The notes beneath the pieces were generated by a model. That model was not told the origin of the DNA, did no database searches, and worked only from the letters and a program-made list of their open reading frames with translations. The translations under genes and the position numbers were made by a program. Below, one piece after another: positions 54,503 through 63,374 of a DNA stretch of 64,000 nucleotides. The stretch comes from Nitrospirota bacterium (GTDB lineage: Bacteria; Nitrospirota; Thermodesulfovibrionia; Thermodesulfovibrionales; UBA6898): the NCBI GenBank assembly GCA_003252075.1, contig QKDO01000096.1, forward strand, positions 1 to 64,000, written 5' to 3'. How positions within the stretch are numbered: position 1 is the first letter of the stretch; each line of letters begins with the position of its first letter.

Positions 54503-55137
54503 TGGGAAGCCGGGCAAAGACATTTTTTACGGAAGCAGATCAGCAGCGGATCGAAGAGGCTATTCGGACAGCCGAGTGCCGCACCATCGGAGAAGTAGCG
54601 GTCATGGTGGCTGAAGGCAGCGATGATTATGCAGACGCAGAGGTCCTCGCTGCGGTGTTTCTTGCCGGTTTTGTCTCCCTCCTCGTCACGGAGGCCTTCC
54701 TGAACGCCTCTCTCTGGCATTTCATCCTCATCACCCTGCTCCTCTTCGTTCCGGCGAGGCTGCTGGTCAGGAAACTGCCGGCGATGAAACTTTCACTTGT
54801 CAGCATGAAACGGAGAGAAACAGCAGTTCGCCATCGGGCAGTGAGGGCATTTTACGAAAAGGGTCTCGACAGGACGCGGCAGAAGACCGGCGTACTCTTC
54901 TTCCTCTCCCTGCTCGAGCACAGGGTCTGGGTGCTTGCGGATAAGGGAATCAACGAAAAGATCGATCAGAAAACACTGAATGCCTTTGCTCAGAATGTTT
55001 CCCGCGGGATCAGGGACGGACATGCCTGTGACGCACTCTGCCGGGCCATCAGGGATGCGGGGAACATCCTCGCAGAACACTTCCCTATTGCACCGCATGA
55101 CACGAATGAACTCCCTGACAAGGTCATAACGGACTGA
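54502..55137 (+). CDS. TPM-domain membrane protein
   Basis: A 211-residue protein with a TPM-like domain (QRIEEAIRTAECRTIGEVAVMVAEGSDDYADAEVLAA), two spans (LAAVFLAGFVSLLVTEAFL and a second) and a second half (RTRQKTGVLFFLSLLEHRVWVLADKGINEKI) typical of YgcG/TPM C-terminal parts. ATG 54502 overlaps the preceding stop (TGATG). It forms a lemA-TPM-TPM operon. Confidence 0.82.
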   Translation: MGSRAKTFFTEADQQRIEEAIRTAECRTIGEVAVMVAEGSDDYADAEVLAAVFLAGFVSLLVTEAFLNASLWHFILITLLLFVPARLLVRKLPAMKLSLVSMKRRETAVRHRAVRAFYEKGLDRTRQKTGVLFFLSLLEHRVWVLADKGINEKIDQKTLNAFAQNVSRGIRDGHACDALCRAIRDAGNILAEHFPIAPHDTNELPDKVITD

Positions 55138-55176
55138 TCCGACTGCTGTCAGCCATCTGTTTTCTTTTGTTTCCGG

Positions 55177-55212
55177 GAAGCGTTTGACACGCTTCTCGTT
55201 TCATGGTAATAA
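55177..55212 (+). promoter_or_regulatory. Sigma-70 promoter with overlapping inverted repeat
   Basis: TTGACA (55184-55189), a 17-bp spacer and TAATAA (55207-55212). An inverted repeat GAAGCGT-ttgac-ACGCTTC (55177-55195) straddles the -35, which looks like an operator. It is placed 46 bp before the cysteine-repeat gene. Metal- or redox-controlled repression would fit but is inference. Confidence 0.7.
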
Positions 55213-55257
55213 ATTCAGATATGATTTTAAGTCTTTTGACGAAAGGAGGTGAATTCC

Positions 55258-55689
55258 ATGAGAAACGCAAATTTCTTTGTACTTTTTCTGGCGATCACGG
55301 CATTTTTCCTGGGAATGACCGTACAGACAGCAATTACTGCGGAAGAACGGAATGATGTCCTCTATTATTGCGACTGCGGGCCAGATTGTCACTGCAACTC
55401 CGTGAGCACCAAACCGGGCAACTGCAAGTGCAACAAGCCCATGAAATGGGGGCACGTCATCAAGGTCGAGGGAGACGAGGCCATCCTCTGCACCTGCGCC
55501 GAAGGCTGCAAATGCGCTATCGACGCTAATGATCCCACAAAGTGCGGGTGCGGCAACAAGGTGAAGCGGGTCAGCCTGAAAGGTACGGGCGTCTATTTCT
55601 GCAACTGCGGCGGCTCGTGCCAATGCAATACCGTTTCGGACCAACCCGGCAAGTGCAAATGCGGCATGGACCTGAAGAAGGTAGATTAA
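55258..55689 (+). CDS. Exported protein with three identical-spacing cysteine repeats
   Basis: A 143-residue protein. The signal peptide spans about 1-27 (FFVLFLAITAFFLGM ... TAITA). The mature part has 18 cysteines in three copies of one pattern, C-x-C-x3-C-x-C-x9-C-x-C (CDCGPDCHC...CKC, CTCAEGCKC...CGC, CNCGGSCQC...CKC), each exactly spaced. Linkers between copies are about 25 residues and share GHVIKVEGD/VKRVSLKGTG-like strands. It looks like a periplasmic metal-binding protein, metallothionein-like in density but with a new repeat to me. AAAGGAGGTGA precedes ATG 55258. It has its own promoter and terminator. Confidence 0.8.
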   Translation: MRNANFFVLFLAITAFFLGMTVQTAITAEERNDVLYYCDCGPDCHCNSVSTKPGNCKCNKPMKWGHVIKVEGDEAILCTCAEGCKCAIDANDPTKCGCGNKVKRVSLKGTGVYFCNCGGSCQCNTVSDQPGKCKCGMDLKKVD

Positions 55690-55703
55690 GACAGGATCTC
55701 ATC

Positions 55704-55737
55704 AAAGGCAGAGCTGTACACGGCTCTGCCTTTCTTT
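55704..55737 (+). terminator. Rho-independent terminator
   Basis: AAAGGCAGAGC pairs with GCTCTGCCTTT around TGTACACG, followed by CTTT; 14 bp after the cysteine-repeat stop. Confidence 0.85.
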
Positions 55738-56162
55738 ATGCCTTCCCGAATACCTCAGCTCTGCGCTATTGCACTGATCCCCAAAATGGTAACTATCTGC
55801 TAAACGACTTTGTTTAGCTGTAAAAGAGCAGATTTTTGACAGAGACAGTTACGGTCACAGGGATAGACTGGACAGGAAGGCCGGTATTCTTCTTTCGCCT
55901 ACTAACACATATACTATAAAAGGAGAAAGATCGGCAAGACAGGAGAACGTAGTTCTTCCCGGGTCACCGAACCCTGAGTACCGTCTGTTCCCTGCCTCCG
56001 TGAGCCATACTTGGGATGACGGGGCCATCAGCGAACCCCGGTACTGCGGGAGGATTGGTGGGGAGGTACACCCTTTCCTGTCGGCAAACCAGCCAGGGAC
56101 ACGTCTTCGGCCATAACGAAACAACCGATGTATCGCTGAGGAAAGAAGAGCAGAGGATTTCA
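55738..56162. other. Region without a supported gene, probably decayed
   Basis: Several short overlapping frames (55855-56166, 56016-56258) read through this stretch but none has a ribosome-binding site or recognisable domain. The minus-strand frame at 55855-56166 gives a basic, Pro/Ser-rich sequence. A remnant of a mobile element is possible but no ends, target duplication or catalytic motif were found. Confidence 0.35.
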
Positions 56163-57372
56163 TCATCGGTTAGAACGCGACGGCTTGGCAGAGAGACGTG
56201 CTACTTCGCCCTGCAATTTCCAGAAATTCTTATCAGGACTTCCTCTCTCATGCTCTGAAGTAAGGCTCAGTGCGGCTCTGTAGTTTTCGCAAGCCTCAAC
56301 ATCCATCCCCCTGCCGGCATACGAATCTCCCAGGGCCATGAACGACTTGAACTGGTAAGGGTTCACTTCGACAGATTTTTTCACGTAGCTAATTCCCTCC
56401 TCCGGCCTGTTCATCTTTGCAAGAGAGTCCCCGAAGTCGTAATAGATCTGGCTTTGATCAACAATTTTCTGAGGCGTCTTTTCTACCCTCTTCAGGTATG
56501 CAAGAGCGTTCCCGGTGTCACCCTGTTCCAGTTCATTCTTTATGGCGGCATAGAGCAGTTCCGCGTCCTCATAATCAATGGGAAAACCAACAGAGCGGTA
56601 ATCCAGCGCCTTGTTTAGGGCGCCCCTACAGTCGTCAGTGTATTTAGGATCAGGAGGTAATTTTCACAACGTGTCAGCGTACATGGAAAGGAGGGCGTTG
56701 AACTCAAAGTGACGGCATATCATCGGTATTTAATGGTGCCCCTTAAGAAATAGCCGTTAGTCCCTCCGTACCGGTGATGTAGCAGGAAAAAAGTCCAGAG
56801 GGTCGAATATGCTTAAATAGGCCTTGAGGTCGTTACTCATACTGCCTGTCATCTTCTTCAAAACAGCATCATAGCTAAGAACTTCGAGGCCCTTGCTGGA
56901 GCCGATAAGCAGAATATCCGCAGGGTTAACGTGCCATACCGTTACCTCGGGAAATACAGAACAAAAAGTCTTAAAAATCATTTTGACTTCTTCAGCGCGC
57001 ATTCTGTAGAGTTGCTCCCACTGACAAGAGGTCCCTCCGGGGTTAAGTTTTGCTGAAGACGCCTCATAAAATTCCTTTGCGAAAAGGTTCCCAATCCCGC
57101 TGATCCAAGGATTCGAAGGCTCAGAGATGATCAGATCGTACTTTTTTTCTGAATAAATACTGACATTGGGGGCCTGGAGGCCCTTGAACATCCGTGGTGG
57201 CAAGAGGGGGAAGAGAATCAGTGTCAAGAAACAGGAGATGCCGATGAAAATCTCGATATAGGAAAAATGCATCAGGCGCAGCTGTTTCCTGCCCGCGAGG
57301 AATGAGACCGAGAGACTGCCGAGGCCGATGCCGTAGCCGTAGAGCCGATCGCCCTGGCCTTCTTACGGCAAA
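56163..57372 (-). pseudogene. Degenerate fused membrane/spermidine synthase-like protein with TPR tail
   Basis: Three pieces in the order of a 'fused MFS/spermidine synthase' protein remain. The first is a membrane segment (LYGYGIGLGSLSVSFLAGRK, then FLTLILFPLLPP). It joins, apparently by deletion, a spermidine synthase fold end (YDLIISEPSNPWISGIGNLFAKEFY), which stops at 56757. After about 90 bp of non-coding sequence a TPR part continues in another frame (NRPEEGISYVKKSVEVNPYQ, ALGDSYAGRGMDVEACENYRAAL) to 56163. Internal deletion, frameshift and lack of a start mark it as dead. Confidence 0.6.
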
Positions 57373-57420
57373 GCTCATAGGTTTCCGGCACATGCGCCCT
57401 CAGTATCGATGATCCATCTG

Positions 57421-58242
57421 CTATACCTTCTTTTCCAACAGATCCGCCAGGCGCTCCAGATGCTTCTTTTCCTCCGCTGCAAGGAGCAGGAAGACCTTCT
57501 TCGCATCACCCTCCAGCCTCTGCTCCATCTTCAGGTAAAGGTCATAGGCATTGGCCTCAAGCGATATTGCAAACTCGAGAATCGTGGTAACGTCCTTTCC
57601 CTTTGCCCAGAGTAGAGCTTCAGCAACCTTTATCCCGCCTTCCATGATGTCATCGCGACCGGAAGGGAGGTCATCTTCCACCACCCTGCCTTCGGTAAAT
57701 CCCCGGTACAGTTCGGCAACGGTCTTTCCATGCGCGACCTCTGCATGTGCAAGACGCTGAAAGAGCTTTTTCGTTTCTTCATCCTGAAGGTGCTCATCCA
57801 TCCGGACATAGAACAGCCGGGAGCCGTCCTCGAGCATCCATGCGAGCCTGGCAAGCTCCTGTGGCTGCGCAGCGTCACCGAAATAGGCCATGCCCGCCTC
57901 CGGAGGACCCGAAGCAACAAGCCCTTCCCACGCCGCAATACCGCCCTGCATAGTGTAGACCTTCTCAAGACCGGCATCTGCCAGGATCGCCGCAGCAGCC
58001 CGGCTGCGCATGCCCGAGCCTCAATACGTTATAGCCGGCTTTGACCGGTCAAGTTCTCCGATGCGTTTATGCAGTTCCCCTATTGGTATCAGCTTGGCTC
58101 CTGCAAGATGACCGCGCTCATATTCCTTTGGCTGCCGCACATCGATCAGGTGGTAGTCATCAGGGTTCTTATCCTTCATGAAAACCCTCGCCTCTTCCGC
58201 AGTCATCGAACGGACGGGCCTGAAATAATCAGCAACTCCCAT
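57421..58242 (-). CDS. Rhodanese-ferritin-like fusion, predicted selenoprotein
   Basis: The track splits this at TGA 58021-58023, but the frame continues to 57421 as one 273-residue protein. Residues 1-105 are a rhodanese domain (YHLIDVRQPKEYERGHLAGA). The active-site loop reads PAITY-U-GSGMRSRAAA, where rhodaneses have C-x4-R, so the TGA (residue 74) takes the place of the catalytic Cys. Residues about 115-270 are a rubrerythrin-like ferritin domain (LEDGSRLFYVRMDEH, HAEVAHGK, EFAISLEANAYDLYLKM, AAEEKKHLERL) with Glu/His metal ligands. A hairpin lies 13 nt after the TGA. A persulfide- or peroxide-linked role is inferred. Confidence 0.87.
57995..58007 (-). promoter_or_regulatory. Predicted bacterial SECIS hairpin in the rhodanese gene
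   Basis: On the minus strand GCAGC pairs with GCTGC around the loop CGG. The stem starts 13 nt after the TGA and the loop lies 19-21 nt after it, in the range of bacterial SECIS elements. The stem is short (5 bp), so other pairings of this GC-rich region are possible. Confidence 0.5.
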
Positions 58243-58312
58243 AGTATTCCCCTCTGCTATTCATACCGCTATTCCGGATCTCCTGCTTGCGACGACTTTG
58301 TGCGGAGCACGA

Positions 58313-60166
58313 TCAGGCAACCTCATTGAGTTGCTCCTCGAACTCCCTGCTGGCAATCTCATATTTCTCGGTCAGCTTCGCAAGTTCATCAAACAGTTCT
58401 TCTATCCTCTGCTGTGCATCGGCCAGCTCCCGTGAGATGCTGACGATGGTGCAACCATCACCCTTTGCAGAGGCATCAAGCAGTGCCTGGTTGCTCTCCT
58501 CCACGTTTTTCTCAAGCTGAACGATAATCCTTTCGATCTCGTCCATCCGGTTCTGGATCGGGTTCAGCACCTTCGCCCTGTTCTCAATGATCTCGGCACG
58601 CATCTTTCTGAGGTCCTTTCTGCTTGTCCCTCTCTCTCCCTTCGCAGCAGGCGTCGGTTTCCCGTTTTCGGTGAGCTCATCCTTCCAGCCCACTCTTTCC
58701 AGAAAGTCCCGATATGATCCCTCGAACACCTTTACGCTATTGTCGTCAAATATGACAAGTCTCTCGGCGATTGCGTGCAGTATCATCTCGCTGTGCGTGA
58801 CGATGACCACTGCGCCGTCAAACGCCTCTATTGCCTCGATGAGCGAATCTATTGAGTCCATGTCAAGATGGTTCGTCGGTTCGTCAAGAAAGAGTAAGTT
58901 TGCAGGACTCACCAGTATCTTGCCGAGCAGGACGCGGCTCTTTTCCCCGCCGGAGAGCACGGATATCTTCTTGAGCGCGTGGTCTCCCTCGAACATCATC
59001 AGGCCGCAGATCTTCCGGGCACTTCCCCTGCTGTGGTCCGGATGGACATCCATGATCTCCTGCTCAACGGTTTTTGCCGGCTGAAGTCTGCCGATGTTCG
59101 TCTGGCCGAAATAGGCTATCTTTGTTGCAGGATGCACCGTGACCGCTCCCCGCAACGGGGTGAGTTCGCCTGCAAGCAGGTTCAGGAGCGTCGTTTTTCC
59201 CTTACCGTTCTTGCCGATGATCGCAATGCGGTCTTTTTTGCCTATGGCAAGGCTGAGCTTTCTGATGAGAAGGTTGGCCGGGTGAAAACCGAAGGAGATC
59301 TTATCTGCCACAAGCAGCTGTTTTCCGGTAAACGCTGCGGCACGAAACGAAAAATCGAGGTTCTTCGCCTCTGTAAGCTTTTCCAGCCGCTCTTTTTTGC
59401 CGAGTGATTTTATGCGCGACTGCACGGCCTTTGCCTTGTTTGCCTGCGCCCGGAAGCGGCTGATGAACTGTTCGACCTCTTTCCGTTTCTTCTCATCGTT
59501 GATCCTCGTCTTCTCATAGACCTCTTCCTCCAGGAGGATCTGGTCATAGAGTTTCTGCGTGGTGCCCGGTATCTTGCGGATCTTGCAGCGATGAATACCC
59601 ATGGTATGGGTAGTTACGCTGTCCATGAAATTGCGGTCATGCGTGATGATGATGAGTTCACCGTTCCAGGTCCTCAGGACCTGGCGAAGCCAGCGTATGG
59701 AAACGATGTCGAGATAGTTGGTGGGCTCGTCAAGCAGCAGGAGGTTCGGCTCTTCCACCAGCACCTTGGCAAGGTTCAGGCGGATCTGGTACCCTCCCGA
59801 AAGGCTCTGCGGCGATCCTTCGAACTCCTCCCCGGAAAAGCCGAGCCCCGACAGGATCTTCTTGACCTTGTACGTTTCATCGATGCCGTCATCCCGGGGT
59901 ATCAGGCTGAGGCAGGCCTCTTTCAGGACCGTCTCCTCGGTGAAGCGTATATGCTGGGAAAGATGGCCTATCCGGTAACCCTGCGGTACCGTGATGGTGC
60001 CGTCATCAGGATGCTCTTCCCCGAGTATCATCCGGAAGAGCGTCGATTTTCCCGAGCCGTTCCTTCCGACGAGCCCCACACGCTCGCCACTGCTGATGGT
60101 GCAGGTAACGCTGTCAAAAAGGACCTGTTTCCCGTATGCCTTGCTAATATTGTTTATCTGTATCAT
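58313..60166 (-). CDS. ABC-F family ATPase (Uup/EttA/ABCF3-like)
   Basis: A 617-residue soluble protein with two ABC domains. The first has Walker A GRNGSGKSTLFRM, signature LSGGYQIRLNLAKVL and Walker B LLLLDEPTNYLDI. The second has GKNGKGKTTLLNLL, LSGGEKSRVLLGKI and LLFLDEPTNHLDMDS. The linker between them (EKKRKEVEQFISRFRAQANKAKAVQSRIKSL) is the P-site-tRNA interaction motif. A long C-terminal coiled coil follows (ABC_tran_CTD). No membrane domain: these act on ribosomes in translation control or antibiotic protection. Confidence 0.93.
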   Translation of the reverse strand: MIQINNISKAYGKQVLFDSVTCTISSGERVGLVGRNGSGKSTLFRMILGEEHPDDGTITVPQGYRIGHLSQHIRFTEETVLKEACLSLIPRDDGIDETYKVKKILSGLGFSGEEFEGSPQSLSGGYQIRLNLAKVLVEEPNLLLLDEPTNYLDIVSIRWLRQVLRTWNGELIIITHDRNFMDSVTTHTMGIHRCKIRKIPGTTQKLYDQILLEEEVYEKTRINDEKKRKEVEQFISRFRAQANKAKAVQSRIKSLGKKERLEKLTEAKNLDFSFRAAAFTGKQLLVADKISFGFHPANLLIRKLSLAIGKKDRIAIIGKNGKGKTTLLNLLAGELTPLRGAVTVHPATKIAYFGQTNIGRLQPAKTVEQEIMDVHPDHSRGSARKICGLMMFEGDHALKKISVLSGGEKSRVLLGKILVSPANLLFLDEPTNHLDMDSIDSLIEAIEAFDGAVVIVTHSEMILHAIAERLVIFDDNSVKVFEGSYRDFLERVGWKDELTENGKPTPAAKGERGTSRKDLRKMRAEIIENRAKVLNPIQNRMDEIERIIVQLEKNVEESNQALLDASAKGDGCTIVSISRELADAQQRIEELFDELAKLTEKYEIASREFEEQLNEVA

Positions 60167-60202
60167 ACCGTTATGAATTCCGGACCGTATGCTGGCAGCA
60201 GA

Positions 60203-62572
60203 TCAGTGCAACACAGCTATCGTAACACCCGCTCCTCCTTCGGACTGCTCCCCGGCCCTGAATGTGTTCACCAGAGGATGGCCGTCAAGATGCTCCCGTA
60301 CCGCCCTCTGCAGAATGCCGGCGCCAACGCCGTGTATGATCGTGACCTCACGGAAGCCCGCCAGTGCCGCATGGTTGAGAAACGGTTCCAGCAGCGAAAG
60401 GGCTTCGTCAACCCGCATGCCGACAAGGTTAATCCGTGAAGGGACCATTTCATCGGGAGTGGAAAGCTGCCGGTTTTTTTTTGCCTTTTCAGAAACTTCC
60501 CTTCCCCTCTTCATCCTCACATCAGTGAGCGGCACAAGGATCTCCTTAGAGCCTGATACCAGCTTTATCCGGCCGACCTTTTCCATGATCCCGGTAACCG
60601 TAGCGTCATATCCGAGGGACTTTACGTAAACTTTGTCGCCAATCGCGATCTCTTCGATGCGGATGAGTTCACCGTCATCACGATCATAGGCTGCCAGTTT
60701 TTCGGCAACGGCCTTCTGTTTCTGTTCCGCAGCCCTGATTCTTTCCTGCAGTTCTTTTTTCTCGATCTTCTTGATAGCTTCCAGTTCATTACGCATCTGC
60801 CTCCGCATATCCGCAATGATCTCCAGCGAATCTTTGTATGCGCTGGCAAGCATATCTTTCTGCTTTGCTTCCGCCTCATCGATCTTCTGCGCGGCAATCT
60901 GTTCCTTTGCCCTGAGCCGTTCCTCCCTGAGTGCCAGGTCATGGAGGAGCTGCTCATATTCGGTTCTCTTCTGGTTAAGGTCTTCCATCAGCGCATCAAG
61001 CTCGATCTTGCCCCCGCCGAGCATTTCCCGTGCAACGATTATGACCCCTTCCGGAAGGCCATATTTTTTTGCTATCTCAAGCGCGTGGGACTGGCCCGGC
61101 TCGCCGGTCCTGAGACGGTACAGGGGGGTAAGCGTCCTTTTGTCAAACTCCATGGAAGCATTCAGCATGCCCGGCGTCCTGTGCACGAAACCCTTGATGC
61201 CCATGAGATGCGTCGTAGCAAACACGAGACAGCCGCTTGCCTGCAGCTCTTTCAGCACGGCGCAGGCCAGTGCCGTGCCCTCATCCGGGTCCGTTCCTGT
61301 ACCCAGTTCATCGATAAGTACCAGTGTCCGGTCATCGGCGACGTTAAGGATCTGCGCTACGTTCTGCACATGTGCTGAGAAGGTAGAGAGATTGTTCTCG
61401 ATGGACTGCTCATCCCCCATATCGACCAGCAGGGAGCTTACGAGGGGAAAAACTGAAGAGGCCCCGGCGGGGACGGGCATACCGGACAGCGCCATGCAGA
61501 GCAGCAGGCCAACGGTCTTTATAGAGATCGTCTTGCCGCCCGCGTTCGATCCGGTTATCACCATGATGGTATCTTCATTGCCCAGCTGCAGATCGAGGGG
61601 CACGACCCCACCCTCACGGTCCGTCTTCTGGTAGGAGAGCGTCAGCAGCGGATGACGGGCCCCGGCGATCCTGATCAGCCGCGTTACACTGATCTCGGGC
61701 ACGTGCATCTGCAGTTCCTCGGCAAACCGAGCTATGCAGTTCAGTACGTCAAGGTGAACAATGATGCCGAACTCGGCAGCGATCGCGTCTGCATGTTCCC
61801 TGACCACTGCCGAAATGGCACGAAGGATGCGCAGCTCTTCAGCCTTTTCTTCCGCCGCAAGGTTCTCAAGTTCATTGGAGAGGTGGATGATCGCCAGCGG
61901 TTCAATGAATGCCGTCTCGCCGGATTTTGATATGTCATGGACCACGCCGGCAACCTGCCCCTTCGAGTCCATGCGAACGGGTATCACCCATCTGCCTGCC
62001 CGCTTCGTAATGAAATCGTCCTGAAGGAAAACAGACACGGCAGGTTCCCTCGTCATCTCTTCGAGTTTTTTCTGTATTCCCGCTTCGAGCTTTCTCAGTT
62101 CCCTGCGGATGCTTGCCAGGGCAGGTGATGCCGTATCCCGGATATTCCCTTCCCGGTCGACCGATCTCCTGATGGTCTTGAGCAGGTCGGGATGGCCCGT
62201 CAGCTGCATGGTCATCCGGTGGAGAGCTGCGAGTCCTTCTGCCTGTGACACCTGAGACAATAGTGCGAAGGCCATGTCGAGCAGGGGAATGAAGGCAGCG
62301 AGTTCCACGGCTTCGAGTACGGCACCGGAAGGCCTTACCCGGGCAAGGAGAGGGGCAATGTCCTGAAATTCCTCAAAGGGGAGAGATGACCCCCGCTGCA
62401 GGATCCTGCGGATATCTTCTATCAGGGAAGACCGGTCACGGATAGCGTCGGCTTCCGAAAGCGGAGAGATATCCCTGACCCTCGTTCTTGAGATATCGCT
62501 GTGCGCAGCATCGGCTATGATGCCGAGAAGGCGGTCGAATTCAAGCAGTTGAAGGGTATTACGGGAGATCAT
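60203..62572 (-). CDS. mutS2: Endonuclease MutS2 with Smr domain
   Basis: A 789-residue protein. The N-terminal helical core (about 1-300) leads to the MutS-type ATPase with Walker A TGSNAGGKTISIKTVG, Walker B TLVLIDELGTGTDPDEGTAL and the following His-containing switch (VFATTHLMGIKGF). A coiled coil (about 510-620, EEAKQKDML-like KIDEAEAKQKDM) precedes a KOW-like domain and a C-terminal Smr nuclease domain with LVGMRVDEALSLLEPFL and IIHGVGAGILQRAV (HGxGxG). It suppresses homologous recombination or rescues collided ribosomes in characterised members. It lies 36 bp upstream of the ABC-F gene, consistent with an operon. Confidence 0.94.
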   Translation of the reverse strand: MISRNTLQLLEFDRLLGIIADAAHSDISRTRVRDISPLSEADAIRDRSSLIEDIRRILQRGSSLPFEEFQDIAPLLARVRPSGAVLEAVELAAFIPLLDMAFALLSQVSQAEGLAALHRMTMQLTGHPDLLKTIRRSVDREGNIRDTASPALASIRRELRKLEAGIQKKLEEMTREPAVSVFLQDDFITKRAGRWVIPVRMDSKGQVAGVVHDISKSGETAFIEPLAIIHLSNELENLAAEEKAEELRILRAISAVVREHADAIAAEFGIIVHLDVLNCIARFAEELQMHVPEISVTRLIRIAGARHPLLTLSYQKTDREGGVVPLDLQLGNEDTIMVITGSNAGGKTISIKTVGLLLCMALSGMPVPAGASSVFPLVSSLLVDMGDEQSIENNLSTFSAHVQNVAQILNVADDRTLVLIDELGTGTDPDEGTALACAVLKELQASGCLVFATTHLMGIKGFVHRTPGMLNASMEFDKRTLTPLYRLRTGEPGQSHALEIAKKYGLPEGVIIVAREMLGGGKIELDALMEDLNQKRTEYEQLLHDLALREERLRAKEQIAAQKIDEAEAKQKDMLASAYKDSLEIIADMRRQMRNELEAIKKIEKKELQERIRAAEQKQKAVAEKLAAYDRDDGELIRIEEIAIGDKVYVKSLGYDATVTGIMEKVGRIKLVSGSKEILVPLTDVRMKRGREVSEKAKKNRQLSTPDEMVPSRINLVGMRVDEALSLLEPFLNHAALAGFREVTIIHGVGAGILQRAVREHLDGHPLVNTFRAGEQSEGGAGVTIAVLH

Positions 62573-62611
62573 TGAACACTATTTTACCCTAACCGCCCGA
62601 TAAACCGTGCA

Positions 62612-63226
62612 TCAGTAAAGGCTGCGTACAGGATTATGTTTTTTGTTATAGATCATGTTGCTGTTTTGCTCCAGCATGTCCCCGATCTGCTTCAGCTCAA
62701 GGTCCGTCAGACTCTTTTCGGCCTTCATCTTCGCATATTCTCCCTTTATCCAGGTCAGATTGCCCTGTATGATTTCAGCCTCCCTGAGGGTCAGCTCGCC
62801 GGTCGCTATTCCCCGGTCTATCCGCTGCTGCTGGTTGCTGATCCTGTCCTGAATGCTGATCACCTGGGGGGGCTGATAAGGGGAAGAGAAGAGCCGCTTG
62901 ACCGGGTTGTCTTTTTTTTCCGTGATCATCTTGCTGTTCTGGTCGAGATACTGTTCGATCCGGTTCCATTCCTCGCCCGAGATCCTTCCGTCGTATTTTG
63001 CACGGGCATATTCCTGCTTGATCCAGTTCAGGTTCTCCTGCACAATCTCGGCCTCCGGTCGGGCAAGTTCCCCGAGCGAGATATCCTCATCGATCCTTCG
63101 CTGTTGATTATCGATCCTGCTTTGCAGATCGATCCCTTCATAAAATGGCCGCTTTGCCGGTTCCAGACATGCCACGAGTGAGATCAGCAGGATCACCTGG
63201 ACCGCCGCGACCAGATATCTCTTCAT
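62612..63226 (-). CDS. Lipoprotein with two tandem 85-residue repeats
   Basis: From ATG 63226 (GGAGG seven bases before it) the 204-residue product has lipobox SLVAC and then two copies of the same helical unit: RIDNQQRRIDEDISLGEL...NLNWIKQEYARAK and RISNQQQRIDRGIATGEL...NLTWIKGEYAKMK, each ending in NPV(K/R)(R/S)L. The track's earlier start (63331) adds a non-signal N-terminus and is not favoured. The unit is not one I can name; it may bind to peptidoglycan or metal. Confidence 0.65.
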   Translation of the reverse strand: MKRYLVAAVQVILLISLVACLEPAKRPFYEGIDLQSRIDNQQRRIDEDISLGELARPEAEIVQENLNWIKQEYARAKYDGRISGEEWNRIEQYLDQNSKMITEKKDNPVKRLFSSPYQPPQVISIQDRISNQQQRIDRGIATGELTLREAEIIQGNLTWIKGEYAKMKAEKSLTDLELKQIGDMLEQNSNMIYNKKHNPVRSLY

Positions 63227-63374
63227 TACGTGCCTCCTTTTTTCACTGCCGGGCTGAATCATCTCTTCTCCTTTTCCGACCCTGCGATGATTGTAGGGAG
63301 AGATCCTTTTGTTGTCAAGAAAATGTGGCATGGTACTTTTAGCAGTTTTTTTATTATACTATGACATACGTATT

